The notes beneath the pieces are model-generated. The model was given only the letters and a program-made list of their open reading frames with translations, was not told the origin of the DNA and ran no database searches. This document shows positions 34,980-43,286 of a stretch of DNA of 64,000 bases, one piece after another; position 1 is the stretch's first letter, and the number at the start of each line of letters is the position of its first letter. Source of the stretch: Streptomyces sp. NBC_00306 (lineage in GTDB: Bacteria > Actinomycetota > Actinomycetes > Streptomycetales > Streptomycetaceae); assembly GCF_036169555.1 (NCBI RefSeq), contig NZ_CP108032.1, positions 2,914,001 to 2,978,000 on the forward strand, read 5' to 3'. The position numbers and the translations under genes are program-made.

Positions 34980-35229
34980 GCGGCAACGGTAGGCCGCGGG
35001 ATCCGGGCGAAGCCATCGGGCCAGAGGGTGCGACGGTGGTGGGGCAGGCACTACCACGACGGGCGGGGGCTGTCCGGGGTGGTGCGGGTGCGCATGCCGG
35101 CCCTCCAGCCGCACCGGATCCCCCGCCCGCGGTCCAACTCGCCCGCGGCGCCTGCCCCGTCCTCTTCGCCATGCTCCGCGGCGGAACCTTCTACCAACCG
35201 CAGCCTGTCAGGGCGGTCGCTCCGCAGAC
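34980..35229. other. Spacer upstream of the kinase
   Basis: Nothing convincing in 250 bp beyond the expected promoter of the kinase-regulator pair. Frames here are open only because of composition. Confidence 0.5.
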
Positions 35230-35688
35230 CTAGGCCATGGTCAGGAGGTGATCCGTGGGGCCGTAGTCGATCTTCCAGTCGGCATAGACGCCAACGGCGC
35301 CGTCCTTCCGGCACCGCAGCCCAACGGTCACCCAGCGGACCGATCCGTCGCCGGCGAGGGAGAACGCGACCGCGGTCTCGAACTCCTCGCTCCCGCACGG
35401 GCAGCCGGCCTCGCCAGGATCCGCGTCCTCCCAGAACTCCTCGCTGTCCGCGATGAACGCGCGGCCGCCGCAACCGGCGCACACCCGCTCGGCTCCACCC
35501 TCAACATCATCAACGAGCACGAAGAACGTGCGCTCGCCGCACCCGCCGCAGACCGAAGGAACGACCTTCACCGGACGCCCGTCGTCAGCGTTCCGCAGAA
35601 ACGCCGCGAGCTCCGCAGAAACACCCTCGCCAACCTGATCATCAGCATGCACAGGCGCATCGTTCCAGACGCCCGAACCAGCACCCAT
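35230..35688 (-). CDS. Zinc-ribbon-type hypothetical protein
   Basis: Unrecognised acidic protein of 152 residues. It carries three Cys clusters: VCGGCGERTF, ERVCAGCGGRAF and AGCPCGSEEFE, the first two spaced as a classical zinc ribbon. The C-terminal part is a small strand-rich domain (VGLRCRKDGAVGVYADWKID). It lies 32 bp downstream of the acyl-CoA ligase gene on the same strand and is probably co-transcribed. The ATG at 35688 is chosen because the longer frame would run into the ligase gene. Metal binding is inferred from the Cys pattern only. Confidence 0.75.
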   Translation of the reverse strand: MGAGSGVWNDAPVHADDQVGEGVSAELAAFLRNADDGRPVKVVPSVCGGCGERTFFVLVDDVEGGAERVCAGCGGRAFIADSEEFWEDADPGEAGCPCGSEEFETAVAFSLAGDGSVRWVTVGLRCRKDGAVGVYADWKIDYGPTDHLLTMA

Positions 35689-35720
35689 CCACCGTGACCG
35701 GAGATAGGGGCCCCCGTGCC

Positions 35721-37391
35721 TCACCTTCCCAGCAGATCCCCGCGCCCCTGTTCCGCATAACGCCGCTCCAGGTCCGCCGCGTCCTCCGCGGTCAGCAGCC
35801 GGTGCACGCCCTCGCCGTCCGGGAGCCACCACACAGGGTCCTCGCAGCGAAAGCCCTCCCGCCGCAGCGCGACCCGGTGCACCTTGTTCGTCGCCGTCAC
35901 CGGCAGGCTCGGCAGCACGCGTACGAAACGGGGGGTCATCTTCGTCCCCAGGTCCGGCTGGGCCGCCAGGAAGTCCGCGAAGGCCGCCGGGTCGAAGGGC
36001 CGGTCATCCGGCAGGGCGAGCGCCGCCATGACCTGGTCGCCGGAGACCGGGTCGGGGATCGCGTAGACCGCCGCCCCTGTCGCCGCCGGCCAGCGCGCCA
36101 GGATGTTCTCGATCATCGAGGCGGCCAGGTTCTCGCTGTCCACCCGCAGCCGGTCGTCGGTGCGGCCGGCGAAGTAGAGGTAGCCCTGCGCGTCGCGGAA
36201 GAACAGGTCGCCCGTCCAGTACCAGCCGCCTCGGCGCCGTGCCGCGTCCGCCTCCGGATGGCGCCAGTAGCCCTCGAAGGGGTTCGGGCCCCGGTTGACC
36301 AACTCCCCTATCGCGGCGTCCCCGTTGAGCAGCCGTCCGTCCGGACTCAGCACGGCGGCCGGCCGCTCGTCACCGGTCGCGGGGTCGACCACGGCCAGGT
36401 CGTCGCCCGCGGCCGCCCGTCCGATGGCGCCCGCCGGGGTGCCGGGGGTGCGCTGGATCGCGGCCCCGCCCTCGGAGGAGCCGTAGCCCTCGACCAGCCG
36501 CACGCCGAACCGCTCCTGGAACCGGGCCGCGTCCACCGGTCCCGCTTCGGTCCCGAAGCCCAGCCGCAGCCGGTGCGAGCGGTCGTCGTCGTGTGCGGGC
36601 GTGGCCAGGATGTACTGCACGGCCCGCCCCACATAGGTGAAGTAGGTCGCGCCGAACTCCCTTACGTCGGCGAGGAATCCGGATGCCGAGAATCGGTCGC
36701 GCAGCGCCACCGCCGCGCCGCCGGCCAGCGCGGGTGCCCAGTCGGCGATCACCGCGTTGCCATGGAACATCGGCATGCAGATGTAGTGGACATCGTCCTC
36801 GCGTACGCCGAAGTGCGCCACCAGCGAGGCGCCGGCCGCCGCCAGCCTGCCCTGCGAGCAGATCGCCGCCTTGGGCGCGCCCGTCGACCCGGACGTGAAG
36901 GAGAGGAGCATTCTGCTGCGCGGCCCGACCGGCCCGACGACGGCGTCGCCGGGCTTCGCGGCGGCGTACGGGGCGAGGAGGTCGCCGTACGCGTGGGTGT
37001 CGGTCACCAGCACCCGTATCCCCGGCAGGCTCAGCCCGTCGAGGAGGGGAAGGTGGGCGCGTTCGGTGACCAGCACCCGGCAGTCGGTGTGCAGGATGTC
37101 GCGGGCGAGTTCCGCCCCGCGGCGCGTCGGGTTGATGCCCGCCACGGCGGCCCCGGCCAAGGCCGCCGCACTGAGCCACAGGGGAAACTCCGGGGTGTTG
37201 TCGAGCAGTACCCCGAGGTGCGGCTCCGCCCCGCGTGGCAGAAGATCCACGAGGAGCGCAGCGCGTGCGGCAGCGCCGGCGGCCACCTGATGGTGGCTGA
37301 GGACCCGGCTCCGGTCCCTCAGCCCCACCCGGTGATCACCCCACTGGCGCTGGACGAGCTCCGCGACGGTGCTCGTGCCGGTGATTCCCAT
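35721..37391 (-). CDS. AMP-forming acyl-CoA ligase (FadD-like)
   Basis: Adenylate-forming enzyme of 556 residues that would activate a carboxylic acid to its CoA thioester. The P-loop reads LLSFTSGSTGAPKAA. VEGYGSSEGGAAI is the ATP/acid-binding motif, and WYWTGDLFFRDAQGYLYFAG carries the conserved Asp and the hinge. TNKVHRVALRREGF supplies the C-terminal catalytic Lys. The layout resembles the very-long-chain acyl-CoA synthetase/FATP-like group (FadD6/FadD17 style) more than medium-chain ligases. The ATG at 37391 starts cleanly after the LPMO gene's stop; the frame beyond is not conserved-looking. Confidence 0.92.
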   Translation of the reverse strand: MGITGTSTVAELVQRQWGDHRVGLRDRSRVLSHHQVAAGAAARAALLVDLLPRGAEPHLGVLLDNTPEFPLWLSAAALAGAAVAGINPTRRGAELARDILHTDCRVLVTERAHLPLLDGLSLPGIRVLVTDTHAYGDLLAPYAAAKPGDAVVGPVGPRSRMLLSFTSGSTGAPKAAICSQGRLAAAGASLVAHFGVREDDVHYICMPMFHGNAVIADWAPALAGGAAVALRDRFSASGFLADVREFGATYFTYVGRAVQYILATPAHDDDRSHRLRLGFGTEAGPVDAARFQERFGVRLVEGYGSSEGGAAIQRTPGTPAGAIGRAAAGDDLAVVDPATGDERPAAVLSPDGRLLNGDAAIGELVNRGPNPFEGYWRHPEADAARRRGGWYWTGDLFFRDAQGYLYFAGRTDDRLRVDSENLAASMIENILARWPAATGAAVYAIPDPVSGDQVMAALALPDDRPFDPAAFADFLAAQPDLGTKMTPRFVRVLPSLPVTATNKVHRVALRREGFRCEDPVWWLPDGEGVHRLLTAEDAADLERRYAEQGRGDLLGR

Positions 37392-37417
37392 GGCGCCGCA
37401 CGGTAACTGACAACCTG

Positions 37418-38005
37418 TCAGAACTGAACGTCCGAGCAGGCATAGAAGGCATTCGCCGTGTCGTGGACGGTCCACACCGCGAGGATCAGGTGCTTGCCCG
37501 AGCGCGACGGCAGATTGCCGCTGTGCGACAGGGTCTCCGGCGGCTGGTTGCCGCCGTAGGGAACGGTCAGGAACGGCTGCGACTCAAGCGCCGACCTGGT
37601 CAGCGGCTGGCTGGGATTCCAGCCGCTCTTGGTGATGTAGTACTTGAAATCGGTGGTGCGGTGCCGGGCGGTGAAGCGCCAGCTGAACGTGTAGTTCTGA
37701 CCCGACGAGACCCTCGTGGCGGGCCACGCCCCACCGCGCGGGTCGTCGAGCTGCGCGAACTGGCCGTTGCCGCCCGCACATATCTTTCCGTCGGCGGGAC
37801 CGGCGCCGGGGAAGCCCTTGGGCCCCTCGACGCTCTGCGGTTCCCACTGGATGTTGCCGCAGTTCTGCACCGTGCCGTTGGCACAGAGCTTCTGGCGGCT
37901 GATGGGTGATTCGGTGTAGCCGTGGCTGCTCGCGCTGCCGGTGGCGAGTACGGTCGCGCCCGTCACCAGCAGACCGACAGCGGCCGCAGTAATCCTCTTG
38001 CGCAT
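37418..38005 (-). CDS. Secreted AA10 lytic polysaccharide monooxygenase
   Basis: Copper monooxygenase of 195 residues that oxidatively cleaves chitin (or cellulose) chains. After a 27-residue signal peptide the mature protein starts with His28 (SSHGYTESPI), which with His115 (FTARHRTTDFKYY) forms the copper-binding histidine brace. Aromatic and Cys pairs (LCANGTVQNCGNIQ, FYACSDVQF) match short single-domain AA10 proteins of Streptomyces. No binding module is attached. dre-like boxes upstream (38079-38133) place it with the chitinase at 17310 in the chitin response. Substrate preference for chitin is inference from size and regulation. Confidence 0.95.
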   Translation of the reverse strand: MRKRITAAAVGLLVTGATVLATGSASSHGYTESPISRQKLCANGTVQNCGNIQWEPQSVEGPKGFPGAGPADGKICAGGNGQFAQLDDPRGGAWPATRVSSGQNYTFSWRFTARHRTTDFKYYITKSGWNPSQPLTRSALESQPFLTVPYGGNQPPETLSHSGNLPSRSGKHLILAVWTVHDTANAFYACSDVQF

Positions 38006-38078
38006 GCTTCGCTCCAGGGAACGTGGGGGAGTTCAACGAGCCGTGCTGCACGCGTGCGGTTGTGCGGTAGTGCATGTT

Positions 38079-38133
38079 CCGGTCTAGACCAACACCCAAT
38101 GTATTGACCAGAGTTCACCATGTCCAGACCAAT
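38079..38133 (-). promoter_or_regulatory. dre-like operators upstream of the LPMO
   Basis: Read toward the LPMO, TTGGTCTAGACCGG (38079-38092) is nearly the perfect DasR core. ATTGGTCTGGACA (38121-38133) is a second, weaker half-matching box. Between them is GGTCAATAC. The arrangement resembles the paired boxes before the chitinase gene. Confidence 0.75.
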
Positions 38134-38135
38134 AG

Positions 38136-39290
38136 CTAACCTTCCCTTGACCCGGAACGGCCCGTGTAGAAGGCAACGGTGAGGTCCTTGACCAGAGCCT
38201 TGCGCTCGTAGTCGTCCAGCTCCACGAGGCCGCGCGAGGTCAGCCGGTTCACCGTGTCGTCCACCGCGTCCACCACCGACGTGAGCACACTGTCCCGGTG
38301 CCTGGCGTCGATCGCCGCGATCTGCCGTCGCTGCATCGCCTCCGCCACCTCGGGGGCGTACTCGATCCCCACCGGCTGGGCCGAGAAGACCTCGATCCCG
38401 ACCGGAGCACACTCGGCCAGCAGCATGCGCGTCAGCGCGGCCCCCACGGCCTCCGCGTTGCGCAGCGTCGGAGCGTCCTCGTGGAACGCGTCCGCGGGGA
38501 GCTGCGAGAGCACCCGCGCCATCGCCGACTCCACCTGCTCGCTCAGATACTCCTCGTGGTCCTCCACACCGAGCGCCGCCCGCGCGGTGTCCTTGATCTG
38601 CCACACCACCAGCACGACGACGCGCAGCGCGGTGCCGTCCGCGTCGACCGCCGGCATCGGCTCGCTGCGCCAGTGCCGCAGCCGTACGTCCACCCGGCGG
38701 CGCAGCAGCAGCGGGCTCATCCACACCAGCCCCGTGCGCCGCACACTCCCCCGGTACTCGCCGAACAGCGTCAACACCCAGGCATGGCCCACCTGTCCGC
38801 GGCCGAGACCGCCGAGCGCGAAGAGCGCGAGCAGCACCCCGAGAGTGACCAGGCACCACAGGCCGAGACCGAGACCGTGGTACGGCTGCGCGGTCACCCG
38901 GACCATCCGGGTCACCATCGCCGGCACCACCCCGGCGCCCCACAGCACCGTTCCGATCCCGGCGAGCGCGCACGCCCCGGCCACCAACCCCGTCCAGCCC
39001 GGCAGCACGGGTCCGGCTCGCTCGGCCAGTTCCGGGTCGACGGGCGGCGGGGGCCGCAGGGGCGCGGAGGTGGGCCGAGGAGCCGATGTCCTGCGGCCGA
39101 TCCTCGGCTGCTCCCCGGTGCCCTGCCGGCGTCCGACCACGGCGGGCCGCAGCGCGATCGGCGCGGAGTCGTCGTCGCGGAACAGCAGGTGCACCGGGAT
39201 CTCGGTAGTGGCCTCCTGGGCGATGACCGGGGTGTGCCGCGGCCCGTCGAACGGGGCGCCGCCGTCGGTCTCCGGGGTCGTGGTGTTCAT
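38136..39290 (-). CDS. SPFH/band-7 membrane protein
   Basis: Protein of 384 residues. A Pro-rich cytoplasmic N-terminus precedes two membrane spans (GLVAGACALAGIGTVLWGAG and LGLWCLVTLGVLLALFALGG) and an SPFH domain. The SPFH domain holds VDVRLRHWRSEPMPAVDADG, VVLVVWQIKDTARAALGVED and VESAMARVLSQLPADAF. A coiled stretch follows (EVAEAMQRRQIAAIDARHRD). Such proteins assemble flotillin-like membrane scaffolds. The ATG at 39290 has GGAGG eight bases upstream, so the longer frame was rejected. The gene is on the same strand as the cell-wall hydrolase upstream. Confidence 0.88.
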   Translation of the reverse strand: MNTTTPETDGGAPFDGPRHTPVIAQEATTEIPVHLLFRDDDSAPIALRPAVVGRRQGTGEQPRIGRRTSAPRPTSAPLRPPPPVDPELAERAGPVLPGWTGLVAGACALAGIGTVLWGAGVVPAMVTRMVRVTAQPYHGLGLGLWCLVTLGVLLALFALGGLGRGQVGHAWVLTLFGEYRGSVRRTGLVWMSPLLLRRRVDVRLRHWRSEPMPAVDADGTALRVVVLVVWQIKDTARAALGVEDHEEYLSEQVESAMARVLSQLPADAFHEDAPTLRNAEAVGAALTRMLLAECAPVGIEVFSAQPVGIEYAPEVAEAMQRRQIAAIDARHRDSVLTSVVDAVDDTVNRLTSRGLVELDDYERKALVKDLTVAFYTGRSGSREG

Positions 39291-39376
39291 GACTGCCGCC
39301 TCCGCTGGTCGATCCGTCCTGCTGTCACGCCGGTCCTCGCCGCGCCGGGGCCCGGGTCCTGCCGTCACCTCGGTCC

Positions 39377-40702
39377 TCAGCGCGCCGCGGCGAAGAGCTT
39401 GCTCCAGGTGTGCGGCCCCGGGTAGCCGTCGGCCTCGGCGCCGCGCCAGCCGAGCGAACGCTGGAAGGCCTCGACGTTGCGCCGGTCCGCCTCGGTCCAG
39501 CGCGGACCGGGCCCGGTCGTGTAGTGCTTGCCGAAGCCGCGCTTCACCAGCTGCTTGCCGAGCTGGGTGACGTACGCGCTGGACTGTCCCGGCCGGAAGT
39601 GGCCGCGGCCGGGGAAGGGCGCGGTCACGGACCCCGGTCCGGCCGTCCCCGCGGCCGGGATGTTCCTGCCCTGTGCGCCGGCGAGCAGCCGCCAGGTGTG
39701 CGCGCCCGGCAGTCCGTCCGCCTCCGCGCCCCGCCAGCCCTGGGCCAGCTGGAACGCCTGGGTGGCCCTGCGGTCGGCCTCACTCCAGCGCGGCCCGGGG
39801 CCCTCGGTGTAGAACCGCTTGCCGCCCCTGGCCACCAGCATCCTGCCGAGGTCGGTGACGTACTTGTTGTTCTTCCCTGGCCCGAAGAGGGCCGCCCCCG
39901 GGAACGTCTCGGCCGCCGAGGGTCCGGGTGTGGTGGTGATGCCGCTCAGGCCGTTGTAGCGGTAGGGGATGTACTTGTCGGAGTTGGTCCAGTACCCCAT
40001 GGGCGTGGCCTGCTTGCGCGTGCTCGGCTTGGTCTGCTCGTACGCGACGTAGGAGGTGTGCGTGTAGTCGGTCCAGCCGCCGAAGAGCGTGACGTGCGAG
40101 CCCTTGGTCGGATTGGCCGGGTTGTGGAAGAGCAGAATGTCGCCGGGCTGGAGCTCCTCGCGGGTGATGCGGGTGCCGAACTGGTGGAGGCTGCCGGTCC
40201 ACTCGTTGCCGACGAGGTTCCACGCCATCGAGACATAGCCCGAGCAGTCCTGCCGGTAGCCGTCGGACCAGTACGCCTCCATGCTGTACGGGACCTTGGC
40301 GGCGAGCCATTTCTTGGCGCGGTTGATGATCTCGGCCCGGGTGGTCTTCCGGAGTTCGGGGGTGGTCGCCGGCTTGCCGGACGGGCCGGCGAGCGGCCTG
40401 CCGTGCAGCGGGCCCCTGCCGCCCTGCTCGCTGTCCGGATCGTCCGCGGGCGCCATCGCCGTATCGAGCCCGAGACCGGAGATCCCCGGGTGGGCCCGGC
40501 CGGCCGCGGGCGCCGACGCGTGCGCGGCCCCCGCGCCGCCACCGCCCAGCACCACTCCGGCGGCGGTGACGAGGACGAGCGCCTTCCGGCATCCGTGGGC
40601 CGCCGGGTGCTCACCGGCGGCGAGCGCTCGGCGCTGCTGTGCGCAGCCCGGGCAGTCGCAGTCCGGGGCGGGCTCGTACTCCTCGAACACCGGCACCGTC
40701 AT
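39377..40702 (-). CDS. Peptidoglycan-directed protein with two C-terminal repeats
   Basis: Protein of 441 residues. A Cys-rich N-terminus (DCDCPGCAQQRRALAAGEH) precedes one membrane span (ALVLVTAAGVVLGGGGAG). An NlpC/P60-like catalytic region follows (KVPYSMEAYWSDGYRQDCSG with the likely Cys nucleophile, then GDILLFHNPANPTKGSHVTL with the His). Two copies of a 75-residue repeat end the protein, each with GPGPRWTEADRR, QxxxGWRGAEADGxPG and HTW, as in peptidoglycan-binding domains. It probably trims or binds cell wall outside the membrane. The ATG at 40702 has GGAGGGG upstream. Confidence 0.87.
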   Translation of the reverse strand: MTVPVFEEYEPAPDCDCPGCAQQRRALAAGEHPAAHGCRKALVLVTAAGVVLGGGGAGAAHASAPAAGRAHPGISGLGLDTAMAPADDPDSEQGGRGPLHGRPLAGPSGKPATTPELRKTTRAEIINRAKKWLAAKVPYSMEAYWSDGYRQDCSGYVSMAWNLVGNEWTGSLHQFGTRITREELQPGDILLFHNPANPTKGSHVTLFGGWTDYTHTSYVAYEQTKPSTRKQATPMGYWTNSDKYIPYRYNGLSGITTTPGPSAAETFPGAALFGPGKNNKYVTDLGRMLVARGGKRFYTEGPGPRWSEADRRATQAFQLAQGWRGAEADGLPGAHTWRLLAGAQGRNIPAAGTAGPGSVTAPFPGRGHFRPGQSSAYVTQLGKQLVKRGFGKHYTTGPGPRWTEADRRNVEAFQRSLGWRGAEADGYPGPHTWSKLFAAAR

Positions 40703-40892
40703 ACGTGGCCCCTCCGCACTACTAGTGAAGATCTTTCGGGACCGGCGCACGGGGTGCACCCCTGTCCCAACTGTCCTGACTAGTCGCATTTTGACGGACC
40801 AAAGGTAAAAAACGACCATCCGACAGGCCGGGACGATCAGATAATGGTCGGAGGCACTCGTCGTCATCCGGTAAAGTTCTCCAGGTCAGCAG

Positions 40893-40966
40893 GCGCCGCT
40901 AGCTCAGTTGGTTAGAGCAGCTGACTCTTAATCAGCGGGTCCGGGGTTCGAGTCCCTGGCGGCGCA
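40893..40966 (+). tRNA. tRNA-Lys (anticodon CTT), copy 3
   Basis: Identical to the genes at 13620 and 29528 over all 74 nt and in the upstream GTCAGCAG. A -10-like TAAAGT lies at 40872-40877, 15 bases before the tRNA, the same spacing as in copy 1. Confidence 0.98.
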
Positions 40967-40971
40967 CGCAC

Positions 40972-41007
40972 AGCGAGGCCCCTCACCATCGGTGAGGGGC
41001 CTTCGCT
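40972..41007. terminator. Hairpin after tRNA-Lys 3
   Basis: AGCGAGGCCCCTCACC pairs with GGTGAGGGGCCTTCGCT across a 3-base loop with one bulge. It can serve both the tRNA and the convergent sortase gene. Confidence 0.85.
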
Positions 41008-41020
41008 CTGTCCGGGCGCG

Positions 41021-41719
41021 TCAGGGCTCGTCGACCGCCTGTGCCGCGGCCGGGCCCGTCGTCATCCCGGTCAGATAGGCCGAGACGACCACATTCGCCG
41101 TGTACGCCTTCGTCGCCGGGTCGAACGTGCCGCCGCAGGTGATCAGCCGCAGCTCGGCCCGCCCGTCCTGGCGCGCGCCGTACACCTCCTGTGCGTCGAA
41201 CCGCTCCCGGCCGAAGACCCGGACGTCGTCGATGGTGAAGACCGCGACCGACCCGTCCACCCTGGTCACCCGCACCTTCTCACCGGGCTTCGCCGCGCTC
41301 AGACCGTAGAAGACGGCCGGCTTGGTCTCGGTGTCCACATGGCCGACCAGCAGGGAAGGGCCCGCGGCGCCGGGCTGGGCACCGCCGTCGAACCAGCCGA
41401 CGGTCTGCGGCATGGCATAGGGCGGCGGGTCCACGGCACCGGTGGCATCCAGGCCGCGGGGCACGACGGCGGCGCTGACCCCTATCGAGGGGATGTCCAC
41501 GCGATGGGGCCTGGCCGGCTCCACCGGGTCGTGCGCGGGAGGCAGCGGCACACCGAGGGGGCGCCCCACGGCCGCGACATCGCCGGTGGTGGGGGCTGAG
41601 CTCCCGCCGGGGCCGCCGGAGACCTCACGGCCCCAGAGCCACAGTCCGAGCAGCAGCACGGCCCAGGCCACGCCGGTGAGCATGCGACCGGAACCTGCCG
41701 GCCGTTCGCCGGTCCCCAT
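41021..41719 (-). CDS. Class F-type sortase
   Basis: Membrane-anchored transpeptidase of 232 residues. One N-terminal span (GVAWAVLLLGLWLWG) is followed by a sortase barrel: RVDIPSIGVSAAVVPRGLD, the catalytic His in LLVGHVDTE, and the catalytic Cys in ELRLITCGGTFD with the distal Arg lost to the usual C-terminal strand. This wording fits the actinobacterial class F group. It follows the secreted protein at 41721-42299 with only one base between stop and ATG, so the two are made together. The neighbour has no LPXTG, so its substrate status is unclear. Confidence 0.9.
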   Translation of the reverse strand: MGTGERPAGSGRMLTGVAWAVLLLGLWLWGREVSGGPGGSSAPTTGDVAAVGRPLGVPLPPAHDPVEPARPHRVDIPSIGVSAAVVPRGLDATGAVDPPPYAMPQTVGWFDGGAQPGAAGPSLLVGHVDTETKPAVFYGLSAAKPGEKVRVTRVDGSVAVFTIDDVRVFGRERFDAQEVYGARQDGRAELRLITCGGTFDPATKAYTANVVVSAYLTGMTTGPAAAQAVDEP

Positions 41720-41720
41720 G

Positions 41721-42299
41721 TCACTCAGCACCCGACCGGCGTCGCCGCGAGCCACGGAAGGCCACCGCGACGGCCGCCGCACCCGCGAGCACCAGACCGG
41801 TCACGGCGTGCCCGGTGCCCGGGCCCGCGCCGTCCCGCACCTCGACGTGCTCCTGGTCGGCGGCCAGGGCCGCCGTACCGCCGCCGCCGGCCCGTACGGG
41901 CGCGTCCGGGGTCGGCTCCGCCGAGGGGGACGCCTTCGCGCGGCGCTCGACGACCTTCAGCACACCCACGTCCGGGTGCTTGCGGCCGTCGCACGTCACA
42001 CCGATCGTGTAGGTGCCGACTTTCACGGAGGACTTCACCCGCGTCTCCACGAACAGCCGGGAGCGCTGCCCGTCCTGCCAGGCGAGCTCGGCGGCGGAGA
42101 CGAAGGCCACCGACGTCGCGGCACCCGCGGTGGTCTTGCAGCCCTTGACCAGGACCTCCACCTCGTCGCCCGGTACGGCGTCGGCCGGGGACACCGTGAC
42201 ATCCACGGCATCGTCCGCGCGGGCCTCGGGGGCGAAGGGTGCAAGCACCAGGACGGCGGCCACACCAGCGGCACGGAGAGCAATCGAACTTGAACGCAT
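41721..42299 (-). CDS. Secreted protein with C-terminal membrane anchor, sortase partner
   Basis: Protein of 192 residues. A signal peptide (LRAAGVAAVLVLAPFAPEARA) leads to an Ig-like domain with two Cys (VKGCKTTAG, IGVTCDGRK). A Ser/Pro/Ala spacer follows, then a C-terminal helix (AVTGLVLAGAAAVAVAF) and a basic tail (RGSRRRR). That is the layout of a sortase substrate, but no LPXTG or LAXTG pentapeptide precedes the helix. The adjacent class F sortase gene starts one base after its stop. It may be processed at an unusual motif or simply remain membrane-anchored. The start has AGGAGG upstream. Confidence 0.85.
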   Translation of the reverse strand: MRSSSIALRAAGVAAVLVLAPFAPEARADDAVDVTVSPADAVPGDEVEVLVKGCKTTAGAATSVAFVSAAELAWQDGQRSRLFVETRVKSSVKVGTYTIGVTCDGRKHPDVGVLKVVERRAKASPSAEPTPDAPVRAGGGGTAALAADQEHVEVRDGAGPGTGHAVTGLVLAGAAAVAVAFRGSRRRRSGAE

Positions 42300-42427
42300 T
42301 GTGAACCTCCTGACACCGAAAGATTCACGCGTCTGGCGCGTTTTCGCATCCGCTGGAGCGATCTTGCCCGACCCTTACACCCCTGACCTGCACAAATACG
42401 CTGGGTGAGGGTGACGCGGGGCGGGCG

Positions 42428-43207
42428 TCACACCCGGTCGACGAGGTCCGCGATCGAGTCGACGACCGTGGAGGCCCGGAACGGATAGCGGTCGATGTGA
42501 TCCGGCGTCGTCACCCCGGTGAGCACCAGGAACGTCTCCATGCCCGCCTCCAGGCCCGCGAGCACGTCGGTGTCCATCCGGTCACCGATCATCGCGCTGG
42601 TCTCGGAATGGGCGCCGATGGCGTTCAGGCCGGTGCGCATCATCAGCGGGTTCGGCTTGCCCGCGAAGTAGGGATCGCGGCCGGTCGCCTTGGTGATCAG
42701 GGCCGCGACGGACCCGGTGGCGGGCAGCGGGCCCTCGGCGGAGGGACCGGTCTCGTCCGGGTTGGTGCAGATGAACCGCGCCCCGGCGTTGATCAGCCGG
42801 ATGGCCTTGGTGAGGGCCTCGAAGCTGTACGTCCGGGTCTCCCCCAGGACGACGTAGTCCGGCTCCTGGTCGGTGAGGATGTAGCCGATGTCGTGCAGCG
42901 CGGTGGTGAGACCCGCCTCGCCGATGACGTAGGCCGTGCCGCCGGGCCGCTGGTCGTCCAGGAACTGCGCGGTCGCGAGGGCCGAGGTCCAGATGTTCTC
43001 CACCGGCACGTCCAGCCCCATGCGGCCGAGCCGCGCGTGCAGGTCGCGCGCCGTGTAGATGGAGTTGTTCGTCAGGACCAGGAACGGCTTCCCGGTCTCC
43101 CGCAGCTTCTTGATGAAGGCGTCCGCGCCGGGGATCGGCACACCCTCGTGGATCAGGACACCGTCCATGTCGGTGAGCCAGGACTCGATCGGCTTGCGCT
43201 CTGCCAT
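42428..43207 (-). CDS. HAD-IIA phosphatase (NagD-like)
   Basis: Cytosolic phosphatase of 259 residues in HAD subfamily IIA. Motif I is LTDMDGVLIHEG with the nucleophile and acid Asp, motif II is LVLTNNSIYTARDL, the Lys of motif III is in YFAGKPNPLMM and motif IV is MIGDRMDTDVLAGLEAGM. The IIA cap domain sits between II and III. NagD of E. coli acts on nucleotide monophosphates; the true substrate here is unknown. The ATG at 43207 has GGAG upstream. It stands alone between the sortase pair and the phosphonate-linked phosphodiesterase. Confidence 0.93.
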   Translation of the reverse strand: MAERKPIESWLTDMDGVLIHEGVPIPGADAFIKKLRETGKPFLVLTNNSIYTARDLHARLGRMGLDVPVENIWTSALATAQFLDDQRPGGTAYVIGEAGLTTALHDIGYILTDQEPDYVVLGETRTYSFEALTKAIRLINAGARFICTNPDETGPSAEGPLPATGSVAALITKATGRDPYFAGKPNPLMMRTGLNAIGAHSETSAMIGDRMDTDVLAGLEAGMETFLVLTGVTTPDHIDRYPFRASTVVDSIADLVDRV

Positions 43208-43286
43208 GTGACGGGACTCCTGCCGTACGCAGTGTGCTGGTGGCGCCGGGGACACGCCGCTGTGCCCCCCGGCGCCACCAGCCTAA

